Of a stretch of 64,000 nucleotides of DNA, positions 33,977 through 45,497 are shown one piece after another. Origin of the DNA: Metarhizium brunneum (Eukaryota > Ascomycota > Sordariomycetes > Hypocreales > Clavicipitaceae); the NCBI RefSeq assembly GCF_013426205.1, contig NC_089426.1:806001-870000 (forward strand), written 5' to 3'. Numbering within the stretch: the first letter of the stretch is position 1; each line of letters opens with the position of its first letter. The notes beneath the pieces were generated by a model. That model searched no databases and was not told where the DNA came from. It saw only the letters and a program-made list of their open reading frames with translations. The translations under genes were made by a program, and so were the position numbers.

Positions 33977-35233
33977 CTACGAGCACGAAAGCCCATCACT
34001 CACAGCCTTTCGAATCCACCGCTCAACCACCCCCTGAATCTCGCCGCTATTCTTCTCCAGAAACATCATGTGCCCGTTCCCATGTATCCCAACCTTGGCC
34101 AGCTCCAAATGCTCAACCTTGTCACACCCCGCCTGCCGTAGAAACTCGACCGTGCAATGGTCATACACAGCATGGTACGACGCCTCCCCCGTCACGACCA
34201 GCATCGGCTTACCCACCAGGTTCTTCAGCCTCCTCGGCGGCGGATCACTTGCCTGCAGCACACACTCCGCCAAACCCGGCCCAGCAGGCGGGTACGTCAC
34301 CTTGACAAGGTCCCTCTCCGGATCCGTCACCAGAGGCTCATACGTAATGGGCGCGTCGAAAATCCCCCAAGGCTTCGACTTCCTCCCACTAAACACGGCC
34401 TCCTGGAACGGCGGCCCCTTGGGCTCCACGAGGACCATGGCCCGGACGAGATGGGCCCGGACGTCGGTAATCAGCGGCGGATAGGCGCCCGCCTGGCTGT
34501 GCCCGAGCAGAACGACAGGCTTGCCGATCCTGTCCAGGAGCGCCGCGCCGGCCTTCTGCGCCGCCAGCTGCTGGTACGCCTCGTTGTTGACAAAGGGCAC
34601 CGTGGAGGCGTAGAAGGCGTCAAACACCGGGTCGCCCATGGCTCCTGTCCCCGGCCACTGCGTGTGCATGGCCGCTTGGGGCCACTGCCTCGAGGGCCGG
34701 GGCGCCGTGAACCGGTCCCGCAGGAGCTCGGCGGGATATGCGGACAGGGAGGGCGCCCCGTCGCCGGGGTGCCATGCCGAGCGGGCGCGCAGCGGCTGGT
34801 CCACGACGTAGACTTCGTAGCCTTGGCGGAGGAAGTCGGATGCCCAGCCTCGGCCGCCGTCGGGCTTGTTGAGGAAGTTCTAGGGGGATGGGTTAGCCGC
34901 GGATGCGTAGTGCAGAGGGAGCTGCGGCGTAGGGGGGGACGGCCGTACTGTCCCGGTCATGCAGTTCCCGTGCATCAGCACTATCGGCCACTTCTGCGTG
35001 ACGCCCGGCGCGGGCACCAGCTTCTCGACGTACATTTGGTTGTGGAGGAGGTGGCCGCCTTTTCCGTCCTCGGCGTACTCGCCCCCGGCGTAGAAGTACG
35101 TGCGGACATGGGGGACTTCGGCCTCGCCGGAATCATGCTGTGGGTTTGGGGGTTAGCGACTGCTTTGGTGACGAGAACTGGTGGGTTGTTTGTGGTGTCA
35201 AGGTTGAAATCGCACCTCGTTGGGCGGAGCCAT
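33977..35233 (-). CDS. Alpha/beta hydrolase (esterase-713-like), 369 aa, three exons
   Basis: Minus-strand exons 35233-35216 (only 18 bases, MAPPNE), 35137-34949 and 34879-33977. Frame is exact at each junction. The fold is alpha/beta hydrolase with HGNCMTGTNF (oxyanion-loop HG), YEVYVVDQPLRARSAW, GKPVVLLGHSQAGAYPP (nucleophile Ser197 in GHSQAG), and a late GIHGNGHMMFLEKN with the catalytic His. The HG...TG and GHSQxG pairs recall the Alcaligenes esterase 713 group. No signal peptide, so it is predicted cytosolic. The substrate is an ester or related acyl compound, not identified. The tiny first exon is supported by a good start context and by the absence of another in-frame ATG before HDSGEAEVPHVRTY. 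Confidence 0.85.
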
Positions 35234-35696
35234 TTCTGGCTTTGACGCTAATTTGTGGAGGGCCGACAAAGATGAGATGGAACCGTTTTGAGTTCCCCTT
35301 TCTGTATGTGTCGTTGAAATTGTCCTACTCGCCAAGTAGTACTCATGTCTTTTCCTCCCCGGCGGTCAAACGCGGTTGGCAACGTCCGTTTGAACAAGCT
35401 GTGTCAAAGGTAGAAGTGGATCGATCATGGCCGCATTTGCGAAGAGAAAGTTGGGGTAGATGATGGTGGGGAGGGGAAGAGCCACAACCGAACTTCAATG
35501 CTCCGTAGAGTGTTGTTGATCTCTAGCTTCTTGCCATATTTCTACAATCTATTGACAGTCGATTTCGGAGATTTAGTTCGTGTTTATTGAAATGATACCA
35601 TAAATCTAACCAATATGTGTATGAGAAAGGTCAATTTTCAGGATGCCCGTATTTCCCAGCCCAAGATTATGCCAAAAAAACACCGGCGCACCGGCC
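35234..35696. other. Intergenic
   Basis: Between the alpha/beta hydrolase 5' end and the 3' end of the PAK-like kinase. Nothing recognised. Confidence 0.5.
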
Positions 35697-37934
35697 TTAA
35701 GTCTCACTTTTATACGCCAACAGCTCTACCAGTTCGCTCACATTACCCCTAGACTTTAAAAATTCATGCTCCAGCAATGCATCCGCCGAGGCACGCTGCT
35801 CAGCATCGACCCTTAGACATCTCGCCAAGAATGACTTGAGCAGCGGGCTGTGTTTGTCCGGATGGCGCAATGGCGGTGTCCCGGACGTGGCAATGAGATA
35901 CAGTGCCCGTAAAGGCTGCTCGTCCATATATGGCGGCTCCATTTCTGCCATCTCAATAGCCATGATCCCCAAGGACCATACGTCAATCTTGTAACTGTAC
36001 TTCTTTTGTCGAACCACTTCGGGGGCCATCCAATATGTGGTGCCGACCATGGTGGCACGCTTAGATCTTCGTTCGTTGAGTTTGGCACAGAATCCAAAGT
36101 CGGCTTATTCTGAATTAGTAGGTGCTCTATTTAGGTATGCGATTTAGGACGCCGACATACTGATCTTGATGTTTCCTCGGCTGTCCATGAGAACATTGTC
36201 GCTCTTGATATCTCGATGAATGACACATCTCGCGTGAAGATGCTGTAGCCCTTTACAAGTCTGAAGCTGTTAGTACGCCTCGACAGAACGTCCTAGTCCA
36301 GCCCCACGTACCTCTCTGCAAATGGTTGCCATATGTCTTTCGGAAATTGTTGAGTTATTGTCTATAATATCGTTCAATGCACCACCATCCATATAGTCAA
36401 TCACAACCCATAGTTGTCTGTTCTCGTTGACGAGGAATGCCTCGAGGAAGTTGATAATGTTCTCATGTCGGTTCTCCCTCATAATCATAATCTCATCCAC
36501 AAGAAGTTCCTTGCGAGCTTGACGTGCAAGAACCATTTCTTTAATTGCAACCCGAGTATTCAAGCCTCGATCGAGAATAATGTCGCGAGCAGTCCCAACA
36601 GCCGTGGCCTTGATCTTGGCAACATATACGGAGCCGGAAGCACCCTGCCCAATCTTCTTCTGTCTAGCATATGAGTCATCTGGATTTCCTGAAGACACAA
36701 CTGTCTGTAACTTGGAAATGAGCTCAGCCTCTGACGTAGTTTGATGTCGAATAGTCTGTCTTAGCATTGACGGAACAGGAATAGGCGTTAACCCGGGGTC
36801 TTGGGCTGGCTGCAAATCATGTTTAGGACAGACCTCAGGCGGGACGAGCGCCGGGTTTGCTGTAGCTGTATCCGCATCTGGCTGCTGGGCGATAGGCCGA
36901 ACCGGCTGAGCAGGTACCCGTCGCAACTTCGGAGCCAATGGTGCTGGGTGTAACAGCTGGGTGTCCTGTGTAGCCTTTCGTGTAGCTTTCCCGGGGGTTC
37001 GAGGAGGAGATACGGCTATATGCTTGAAAGGTATGTTGGGCCGTCTCTCCTGGCTTCGTTCTCTCCTCTGTTCGTGCTGTTGGAATGTGAGTTTCACGTG
37101 GCCGCCATATGCAGTATATGCATTCTCCAGAGGACGAGGAGATTCATTAGTTTGAGCTGGAATAGTTGGATCCTTGCCAGAAGCCTCGTTCAGCTCCTCG
37201 AGCAATCGGGTTGCTCGGGTTGGTGACAGTGCCAAATACTGTTCGGGATTGTTAGACTTTTTTGTCAGATCGGAATAAAAATCGACAGCTTCGATAACGG
37301 CTTGTGGATTTCGTGCGTAATCCTCTTTCGTTATTGTCGACGCACTTAACAACTGAGCCCATTCGTGGGGCAGGCCGACGAATTCTTTACTAGTTGGATT
37401 GAACCCAACGTGTACTGCATGCGAAAAGTTGGTGGGATTGCTCACCCCCCCTAATCCCGGACATGCCGTATATATAAAGTCAATCCAGCCGTATAATTCA
37501 TCCTCCGTTTTGGTCTTGACGTGCAAGATGCGCATGCCACCCTCCTTCTCGCCAGGGCTAGATGAAGTTCCATCGGCTTTCCTCTTAATTTCCAGAATCG
37601 GGGTACCAGTTTCGACGCGACCAACGCCGACAACATCGTTCAAAAAGAGTGTGTACACCGACTTGCCTCCTTCTGTCTTGCAAAAGTCGAGCCACTCTCT
37701 GCTGAGGACCAAGTATCTGTCCTTCCAGGCTGTGATAAAGCTGCCTTCCCTTACTGTGACCCATCCTTGATGCCGTATTGGACATGGCACCAACCCCGCC
37801 GCGATGTTCTGTTTCCGCCGTGCGACGGGCAGTGAGACAGTGGAACCTGTGTAGGTGGTTACAGTCGTACCAGGAACCGGCGAGATGGCAGTATTTGCCA
37901 AGGTGGCCCCATGTGCGCGTTGCTGCCGTGACAT
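35697..37934 (-). CDS. PAK/Cla4-type kinase with PH and CRIB domains, 709 aa
   Basis: Minus-strand exons 37934-36312, 36260-36161 and 36103-35697. Domain order is a PH domain at about 54-157 ([11 protein letters not shown]...WIDFIYTA), a CRIB motif [15 protein letters not shown] (164-178) that binds Cdc42/Rac-GTP, a basic Pro-rich linker, and a STE20 kinase domain from about 425: GQGASGSVY, Lys465 in [14 protein letters not shown] (Asp558), DFG (576-578), [14 protein letters not shown] plus CRIB plus kinase defines the Cla4 branch of p21-activated kinases, which control septation and polarity. Linker and lobes are more divergent than a typical Cla4, and the protein is short for one, so a paralogue is more likely. 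The frame stays open to 38195; ATG 37934 (MSRQQRAHG) is preferred. Confidence 0.87.
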
Positions 37935-39438
37935 ATCGGTCGACAGTGGACACCCTTGGGTGCCAGAGAAATGAAGATTGCTGAATGATCGAGCACAATC
38001 TGGTGTTCGAGAGGCGATTTCTGTGTTTTTGGCGCTGATTCGCCTTTGGTCTTGAGAGCGACGGCGCTTCCCTCCTAAGTTGAGAGACGGTACTCCGTAT
38101 GGGAGTGAAGGAAAAGACGACGAGTCTCTGCTATGAAGTAAATGGAGCCAACCGCCCTGCGCTCTTGATGCCGAACATCTGTTCACGAATACCAAGACAG
38201 ACTTGACAGAAGGAAGAGCGTCAAAAAAAAAGAGTTATGTGAACCAACAGGCAGGCCGCGCGAGCCACGTGGTCCGGTTGAGGAGCCTCTGGACGGCCAA
38301 CAATCAAAGTCAGATATGGTGACCCAGAGCAACGAATCCCTGCGGCAGGACTCCGTGGGCTCTCAGACTGTAGAGTTTTTCTCTTCTTTGCTTCGTGGAC
38401 GCGATCTATCGTTGCCCGTGATGATGAGGCTTAAATTCGAAAGTGTGGAGGTGGGGAAGACAGGAAGTCCCCAACCAACAGCACTGTTCTCGATTGTCCT
38501 GAATGTGATCCTCCTGTCAGCAGGGGTGGGTTTTTCAGCCTCCGGCCCGGAGGGCGACATGCTGGCGACATGAGGCTCATTGTCGCACTGGATGGTGATA
38601 ATTGACGGCGGGCAGTGAAGTTTGTCGCGAAACCAAGGTGAATCGTGTTTCGCCATTCTAACCGGGATTTGCAATATCATATCTTTGGCTTGATTGGCCT
38701 GACCGGCTTGCGGCTGGCTGAATGACGATCAGTCCGTGGACAGAAGAGGATGAAGAGGAAAGGTAGCGCCAAACGGCCAACAGAGGCAACATCAGCGATT
38801 GATGGGTTTATGAGGGACAAGGTTGTAGATTTTGTGTCTTGGGAGTTTAATTTCGCAAGCAAAAGAGATGGGGACTGCTCACCCTACAGTCTGTGGCAGA
38901 ATACATTTACCCACAAAGAAGTATATACTAGTATACATTAATGTACTATACTATAAAGCGCGATGGACAGGTACTTGGCCTGGTTAAATTTTATTGCCTA
39001 CCACGCCTTTTGAACCGCCCCGTCCGCGAGCTGGGCGTGTTGCTCCTTAAGGCAACTCTCTCCGGCGAGGGCAAGAGGGATCAAGTGTCAGATGCCGCTA
39101 CCCCGCCCCCACTTCGGCTCAGGCTCCGGCTATTGAACGCAGCACTAGTCAAGACGACGTCGGCGAATGATTGACATGTAGCAAACCCGACACTGAATCA
39201 CTGCGGCATTCCAGCCCGCGAAGTCGGACCAGACCCTTGACCGGACTCTTGGCGGGGATTTAATTGCCACGATCTGTGCTCTGGATGCTGTGATTCTGGA
39301 ACTCTGACCACCTGGATTTTCGTTTCCACCGCGATTTTGGATCTCTTGCTCGCTCGCCGCCTGCTTGCTGCACGCAATATACTCACCCCAAAGCATTGGA
39401 AACCAAGTTGGATTTGGTTATTTTGGACAAGCATCACA
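37935..39438. other. Intergenic, divergent promoters, one repeat copy
   Basis: Upstream of the PAK-like kinase (minus) and the polyol dehydrogenase (plus). TACTCCGTA at 38091-38099; dispersed-element copy B at 38888-39008. No gene is supported. Confidence 0.45.
38888..39008 (+). repeat. Dispersed element, copy B
   Basis: ACAGTCTGTGGCAGAATACATTTACCCAC is split here as GTGGCAGAAT and ACATTTACCCAC, then AGAAGTATATACTAGTAT, AAAGCGCGAT, CAGGTACTTGGCC and TTGCCTACCAC. With copy D it is the best-preserved copy. Confidence 0.65.
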
Positions 39439-40744
39439 ATGGCTTCACAGAGCGTCAACGCATCCGTTCTACACGGAGCCAAGGACCTGCGCATTGTACA
39501 AAACCCTGCCCAGCCTTTCATCTCCAGCATTGCGCATACTAATTGACATGCCCAGGAAACCCGTGATCTGCCAGCTCCTGCAGCCGACGAAGTACAGATT
39601 GCCATCCAGTCCACCGGCCTCTGCGGCTCAGACCTGCACTACTTCAACCATTACCGAAATGGAGACATTATTGTCCGCGAGCCCTTGACGCTCGGCCACG
39701 AGTCGAGCGGCACCGTGGTGGCAGTCGGCTCCGACGTCAAGAGCCTGGCGCCCGGAGACCGAGTCGCTCTCGAAGTCGGTCTGCCCTGCGAGACATGCGA
39801 ATACTGCAAACAAGGCCGATACAACATCTGCCGCGGAATGAAGTTTAGAAGCTCGGCCAAAGCCAACCCCCACGCGCAGGGCACGCTGCAAGAAAAGATC
39901 AACCACCCTGCTCGTTGGTGTCACAAGTGAGAGTCCCCCGCACCATCCTCCAAAAACACGTGCTGATTCACACAGACTCCCGTCCCGGCTCTCTCTAGAT
40001 CTAGGCGCAATCATTGAGCCACTCTCGGTTGCTATGCACGCGCGGAACCGTGCCAACCTGCCCGCCGGCTCAACAGTGCTCGTCTTTGGCGCCGGCGCGG
40101 TCGGTCTCCTCGCTGCGGCAGTCAGCAAGGCCGACGACGCCGCTGCCGTCATCATCGCAGATATCCAAAAGGACCGCGTGGACTTTGCCGTCGCGAATGG
40201 CTATGCGGACGCGGGATTCGTTGTGCCAATGGCCCGCCCGCAGTCGATTGAAGAGAAATTGGCGTATGCGCAAGACGTCGCTAGCCAGATCAAAGAGACC
40301 CAAGTCCATGGCAAGGCTGTTGGCGAAGTCTCTGCCGTCTATGAGTGCACCGGCGTTGAGACCTGCACGCAGACGTCCATCTACGTATGTCGAGCGATCT
40401 TTGCTCTTTGCGCCAATGAAGCTAACCGCACGGCATAGGCAACCAAACCCGGCGGCAAGGTCATGATTATTGGCATGGGAAACCCGATTCTCACGCTGCC
40501 CATGTCGGCAGCCGCACTGCGCGAAGTCGATCTTGTGGGCGTTTTTCGATACGCCAATGTCTATGAGAGAGCGATCGAGCTCCTTTCAAATCGTCCTCGT
40601 AATATGCCGGACTTGTCTTCGCTTGTCACCCACCGATTCAAGGGCATGGAGCACATTGGCGATGCATTCGCGATGGCGGGCAGAGTCAAGGACGATGATG
40701 GGCGTCTGGTTCTCAAGGTTGTAGTGGACATGAAGCAGGAGTAG
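39439..40744 (+). CDS. Zinc polyol dehydrogenase (sorbitol/xylitol type), 380 aa
   Basis: Exons 39439-39495, 39556-39926, 39976-40384 and 40439-40744; all junctions keep frame. A medium-chain dehydrogenase with catalytic zinc ligands Cys42 (GLCGSDLHYF), His67 and Glu68 (TLGHESSG). Structural-zinc cysteines lie in LPCETCEYCKQGRYNIC, the Rossmann turn is VFGAGAVGL, and there is PGGKVMIIGMG. The Tyr after DLH and the GHESSGTV stretch are typical of sorbitol, xylitol and L-arabinitol dehydrogenases, which oxidise a polyol to a ketose with NAD. I cannot choose among those substrates. Cytosolic. It runs tail-to-tail with an aldo-keto reductase only 133 bases away, a natural partner for polyol metabolism. 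Confidence 0.9.
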
Positions 40745-40877
40745 GGGGAGTCATTGCAGTCGTGTAGTTTAGTATCACTATAAAAATAGGGAAACATACA
40801 AAGTAGGAGTCTAGCAGAACTGTTGCAGTCTTTAGTCATTTTTAACTCTTCTCCATGATCGTGGCTATCTATGTAAT

Positions 40878-42114
40878 TTACTGTTTATCTGGGAAGCCAA
40901 AGTTGATCCCGAATGGCGGATACACATAACGCTTCAATTCACCCTTCTTAGTCAGGTCGTCGGAGTAGTCTGTCAAAACCTTCATGTCGTCGGCGTCCAG
41001 CTTGACAATCTCCAGATTGGCCTTGATCCGAGCAGGCGTGACAGACTTGGGCAGGACAGTGCTGCCGCGGGCAACTACACTCTTTGGTTAAGCCAAGGGA
41101 TACAATGCGTCATCCCAACAATGATTGCTGATTACGTACCGTGGTAGCTGAGCAGAATAGTGGAAGGATTGACACCCTTCTTCTCAGCAAGCTTGACAAC
41201 GGGCGCGGCGCTCATCATCGGCCCACCAGTGCTTCCGAGCGGGCTGTAAGCCATGACGTGAATGCCCTTTTCGTTACACAGGTCGACTATCTCCTGCTGC
41301 GGCAGGCTGGGGTGGTTTTCGATCTGGTTCACGGCGGGGACGACCTTGGCATGCGGCAGAAGCTCCTCGAGGTACTTTTTGCTGTACTAGACTGGCGTCA
41401 GCGACGGAACGACACGCGGTAGTTTTTGGACGCACGTTGCAGACGCCAATGGCCTTGGCTTTGCCGCTCGCAAACACCTGCTCCATCTGCTTCCAGGCCT
41501 CGACGTGGTTCCAGTCGCGGATAATGTCGCGCGAGCCGTCGGGCAGGGTGGGAAACTTGTCGTCGTTGCCTGGATCCGATTTAGCATGATGCAACCCGAC
41601 AGTCCAGCTTCGAGGTTTGTTTGCCCACCTTTGGGGTTGAGCAAAACAGGCCAGTGCTGCCAGGCGATTAGCAAAACGCTCCGCAGGCAATTCTCCTTCC
41701 CATCGCACAAGCGCACTCACAATCAGGAGCAGGTCGACGTATTCCAGCCCCAGGCTCTGCAAGCTCTTCTCCAGGCCCTCGGCCACACGGGTGTTGTACG
41801 TCGCCCACACCTTGGTCACCACAAACACGTCCTCGCGCTTCACGCCCGCGGCAAAGGCCTCCTTGAGCCCCTGCCCGACTTCGCCTTCATTGCCGTAGCA
41901 GTACGCGCCGTCGACGAGCTTGTACCCGTTCTGGAGGGCGTACGAGACGGCGGCCTGGACCTCTCCAGGCTTGGATTGCCAGGTTCCTTAACAAAAAAAA
42001 AGACCAGCCTTGTTAGCGTGGCTCACGGGTTGGCATCGCGGATAGAGTATACGCACCCAGGCCCACGGCGGGAATCTCGGCGCCGGTGTTGAGCTTGAAC
42101 TTGAGGTCGGACAT
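40878..42114 (-). CDS. Aldo-keto reductase (aldose-reductase type), 309 aa, six exons
   Basis: Minus-strand exons 42114-42057, 41986-41721, 41656-41629 (28 bases), 41569-41436, 41386-41140 and 41074-40878; the sum is exactly 310 codons. The AKR tetrad is Asp45 (LVDGAYCYGNEGEVG), Tyr50, Lys78 (VTKVW) and His109 (HWPV). NQIENHPSLPQQ and AYSPLGS follow, and SVTPARIKAN is the phosphate-binding segment for NADP(H). It would reduce an aldose or other carbonyl to an alcohol in the cytosol (GCY1/xylose-reductase-like group). The C-terminus YVYPPFGINFGFPDKQ forms the specificity loop. It is convergent with the polyol dehydrogenase, so the pair could interconvert aldose and ketose through a polyol (inference). 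Confidence 0.92.
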
Positions 42115-43696
42115 TTTGCAGATGCTCAGAAACGGGAGGAGTAGATTTGGGAGGCAGGGAGAGCTGCGCAGAGTGGGATCAGGGCCATTATATTCGCGGC
42201 ACTCTTTTTTGGCCTTGACATCATCTCTGGCGCGGACGTTGCATTTGCTGTCCCCGGGATATCAGTAACCGATGGCAACTACTGCAATTGGTTGCCGTCG
42301 GCGGGAGAAGCTCAAGTCGGGGATGGCGCGTGGAGAGCGTGGAGAAATATCGACTGGAGTCTGGTTGTAGCCACGGAGAAAAAAGACCGCCAGGGTTTTT
42401 TGTGGGCCTGCGGGGTCATTCTGCTGCTCAAGCGGGATTCCTTTTTCTGGTTCCTGGCGTGGTCTTGTTGCGTTGGAGACGAGCATCGGGGTCGGTTCGG
42501 GCGAGTCTCCGTTTCTCAAAGTGAAGGTGCCGTGAAGTGTCTTTCTAAGCTACCAGACGTGTTGCCGGGCTTAAGGAGCAGAGTTCCTCCTTTGTTTTGG
42601 AGAATCGTGAAACTAGCTGTTGGGCCTTCGCCTGGCAGCACTGTAATTCTGCGGTCTGTGGGTATTTTATGTCCCGGGGTTAGGGTTATACGCAGAGTTG
42701 CTCGGAAAGTGTTACAAGATGAGCTATTCCGTGTTCGCGCAAAGGTGAGGGTATTGTACGGAAGCGAGACGGTCGACGCGAATTTCCTTGTCCATTTTTA
42801 GTAGACTCACCGGCAAAAGGGGAGCCATAAAGATTTGCCGTGATAAATGAGGTCAGTCATGGCCATGCGTGTGACCCCTCTGAAGTTCTCGGAACCCCCT
42901 TGGAGAAGATTGCAGGGTAATGACTGAATTATCGGCCCGAGTAGCCGTCGTTTTTGTTCCCCTCGGATTGAAAGAGTTTCATTGACATGGTCAAATAAAA
43001 TAAAGAAACCGCCCATGAGCACCAGAGACTGCGACGTAGAGACAAAGGAGACAAGGAAAGGCGCCGACCAGGTTAGTGGATCAAAGGTCCAGGTAGGTCC
43101 GAGGAACAGCATGTGCAAGACGAGGACAAAGCCGTGGGCAGAAGAAAGAAGTGTTGGCCCTTGGCGGTAATTGGTCATGATCATCTACTCTAAATTTGCG
43201 ACTTTGTCGACTTCGGAACCGTCATGGATGATCAATTGTCGATGATGGCAGCGAGGGGGCCTCCCAACGCACCATGTGCCAAATCGACTTTGACCTCGCT
43301 TTGAACATGACATTGGTCATTGTAATAACGTCTGGTGGCAGACGTAGTACCATACGTTGCTTGTTAAGGACTCCTTTAGACAATGGGCATAGGAGGGTTA
43401 CTTGCTGACTAACCACCCGCACCCGATTTGAACCCTCTTCAGACTATTTAATACTTCTTTACTTGCCATGCAGGAAGGGTCACATCTCTGCATTGCATTT
43501 AAATAGGTTCTTTTAATATCTAGTATATCCTGCGCCCTCGACTTGCGGCTCGTGTTGAACCCCAAACCACAATTCTATCCTCGCATCTCCATCTAACCCT
43601 AACCCTATACGGCATCTGGCTATCGCGCTATACTACAGTATCCGGTAGCGGATGAAATAGCGATTGGCAAATCGATCTTGTCAGCTATTGAATTCC
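42115..43696. other. Intergenic, divergent promoters, two telomere-like motifs
   Basis: Upstream of the AKR (minus) and the FTA2-like gene (plus). GGGTTAGGGTTA at 42677-42688 and CTAACCCTAACCCTA at 43593-43607 are listed as a finding. Open frames at 42292-42801 and 42807-43184 have no recognisable domains. Confidence 0.45.
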
Positions 43697-45012
43697 ATGT
43701 ATCCAGACTGGCCAAGCTCTGCTGCGGATTTGGTGCCACTGCCACAATGCTTTGGACCTAAACTGAGGCCCTTTGACTTTCAGGGCCCGCAAAGTATCGA
43801 CTTTCTTGAATTCTTGGGAGAGGGTCTGCATTCATTTGTATTCAAGGTGGAAATCCTAGGCCGTATCTACGCTTTAAAACTTGTGAGTAACGAGTTCTGT
43901 CTGAACAGGCACACGATATAATAGCATGTTGACTTTCTACCTAGTTCAGGTTTGAGTACGTATGGGGGTGGGACGGCATTCCAAACGACTTTGATAGAAG
44001 CGACATCACTGCACTGACTACGATTTACAATTATTCGGAGCCCTTTAATCGTGAATGCCGAAGTTTTGGCCGCCTTCAAGAAGCGGGCTACGAGGAGCTC
44101 GCTGTTCAATGCTTTGGCTACTTACTCCTCGACCAAGAACACGAGCGTGCCATGAGGGCCAAATTTAGCAACATGCGACACGTGCGACTCGAGTTTGATG
44201 GTAATAGTGAATGCCCTGGATATGAAGACGTACGGGGGAGCTTTCCAGGCAGAAGCGGTAGGCCGCCACCAATCCGAGGCATTGTCAAAGAATTTGGTCT
44301 TGGTGTAGAGGAATTGAAAACGAGGGATATGAAGAGACTTTTTCGAACCATGACGCAGCTCCAGCAGCTTGGCATCATCAACCTCGACGTCGGGGACCGA
44401 CAGCTTATTGGTGGCAAGATTTGCGACTTCAGCACAGCCATCACCGTGCCGCACCCCGTCACAACCCCGGAGCTAAACCCACATCTTTATCTTGAGAGTG
44501 AGTCATTGCATGTCTTGCAACTCGGGACCTTTCTCCTTTGTATGAATGATTATTGGACATTTGACGACATGGTCCGGCTATGGAATGAGGAGCACGAGGA
44601 CCAGAAAACTGAAATATCAGCTCGTGCCTACCCCAGCGGATATGGCTGCCGGTTCGACTACAACCTGCGAAATACACCATCTCGGGCCCGCGTCTATACT
44701 TTCGTCGACCCAAGGAAGTACGATTGGAAGGCATGTACCGGTACTCCGGCCCCAGACGCAGCAAGAACACGGCATGGTCCGCAAACAAGACAGAGAACAA
44801 AAAGTCGCGCTCAGGCGACCTCTACACGAGGCGTGTCGAAAACTCGACCACGCCTTGATAAACGGCCGCCTAGGTGGTACCTTGATTGTGATCCACGGCT
44901 GGCGGCCGGTTTAAAAGAGGAGACGGAGTGTATTCACCCTGTCCAATGGCATGCCAAGAATGGTCTTATCTATCCACGTATGCGAGAAAAATTGTCTAGA
45001 TGGATGCGTTAA
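43697..45012 (+). CDS. FTA2-like kinetochore/kinase-fold protein, 417 aa
   Basis: Exons 43697-43882 and 43945-45012; intron GTGAGT...CTAG. The opening MYPDWPSSAADLVPLPQCFGPKL, then FDFQGPQSIDFLEFLGEGLHSFVFKVEILG and YALKLFRF, follows the layout of fungal proteins annotated as FTA2, a Sim4/CENP-type kinetochore subunit family. The N-lobe pieces GEGLHSFVFKV and ALK resemble a kinase glycine loop and lysine, and LGIINLDVGDRQLIGGKICDFSTA resembles a catalytic loop and DFG region with altered residues, so it may be a degenerate kinase fold. A basic region (about 325-365) precedes RPRLDKRPPRWYLDCDP. Many filamentous fungi carry several such genes, so this copy need not be the kinetochore protein. 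The first frame codon is a TTG; ATG 43697 is the start. Confidence 0.75.
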
Positions 45013-45497
45013 CAAAGTGGTATTCAGAGGCTATTGGTCACGATGGTTGTTTCAAAACATATTCTAGGATCTGAATCAAGGCCTCGGTGGAGGGTATAAA
45101 ACGAGTCAAATTTCCCGGGCCTTCAGCAAGTTGAAGATAGAATTGAGTACATGATGAAAACGTCGTCAAATCAGCCAATGGAGGCCGCCAAAAGCTTCCC
45201 ACACAAGTTCCTTTTCGCTGTGTGAATTGCTGTAGATTTTCCAACATATATAGCGGCGGACGCCGAGTAATTTCACCAGGGATTTGAGTCTTTGAATGGA
45301 TCCTTGATGCTTTGAGAGGTATTTCAATATTTCTCAGTATATTTAGATATAACTAACGATGGTAGGTTACTGAGACAGCCGGTAGACTTGAAAGGAAAAA
45401 CGCAGGAAAAAAAAAAAGAAAAAAAAAAGGGACGAAAGAGAAGAAGAAGCAGAAAAATAGAGCGGAGATCAAAGTCAAATCAAGAAAGGCAATGCGG
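45013..45497. other. Intergenic
   Basis: 3' flank of two convergent genes. A purine-rich A/G tract at 45395-45480 (long runs of A with GAAGAAG) is present. No gene. Confidence 0.5.

Noticed and set aside
42292..43184. 169-aa plus and 125-aa minus frames upstream of the FTA2-like gene
   Set aside because: No domain; located in a promoter region between divergent genes.
43410..43440. GGTTCAAATC-like box on the minus strand, possible tRNA T-arm
   Set aside because: The flanking bases do not form a T-stem or acceptor stem, and no A-box is seen.
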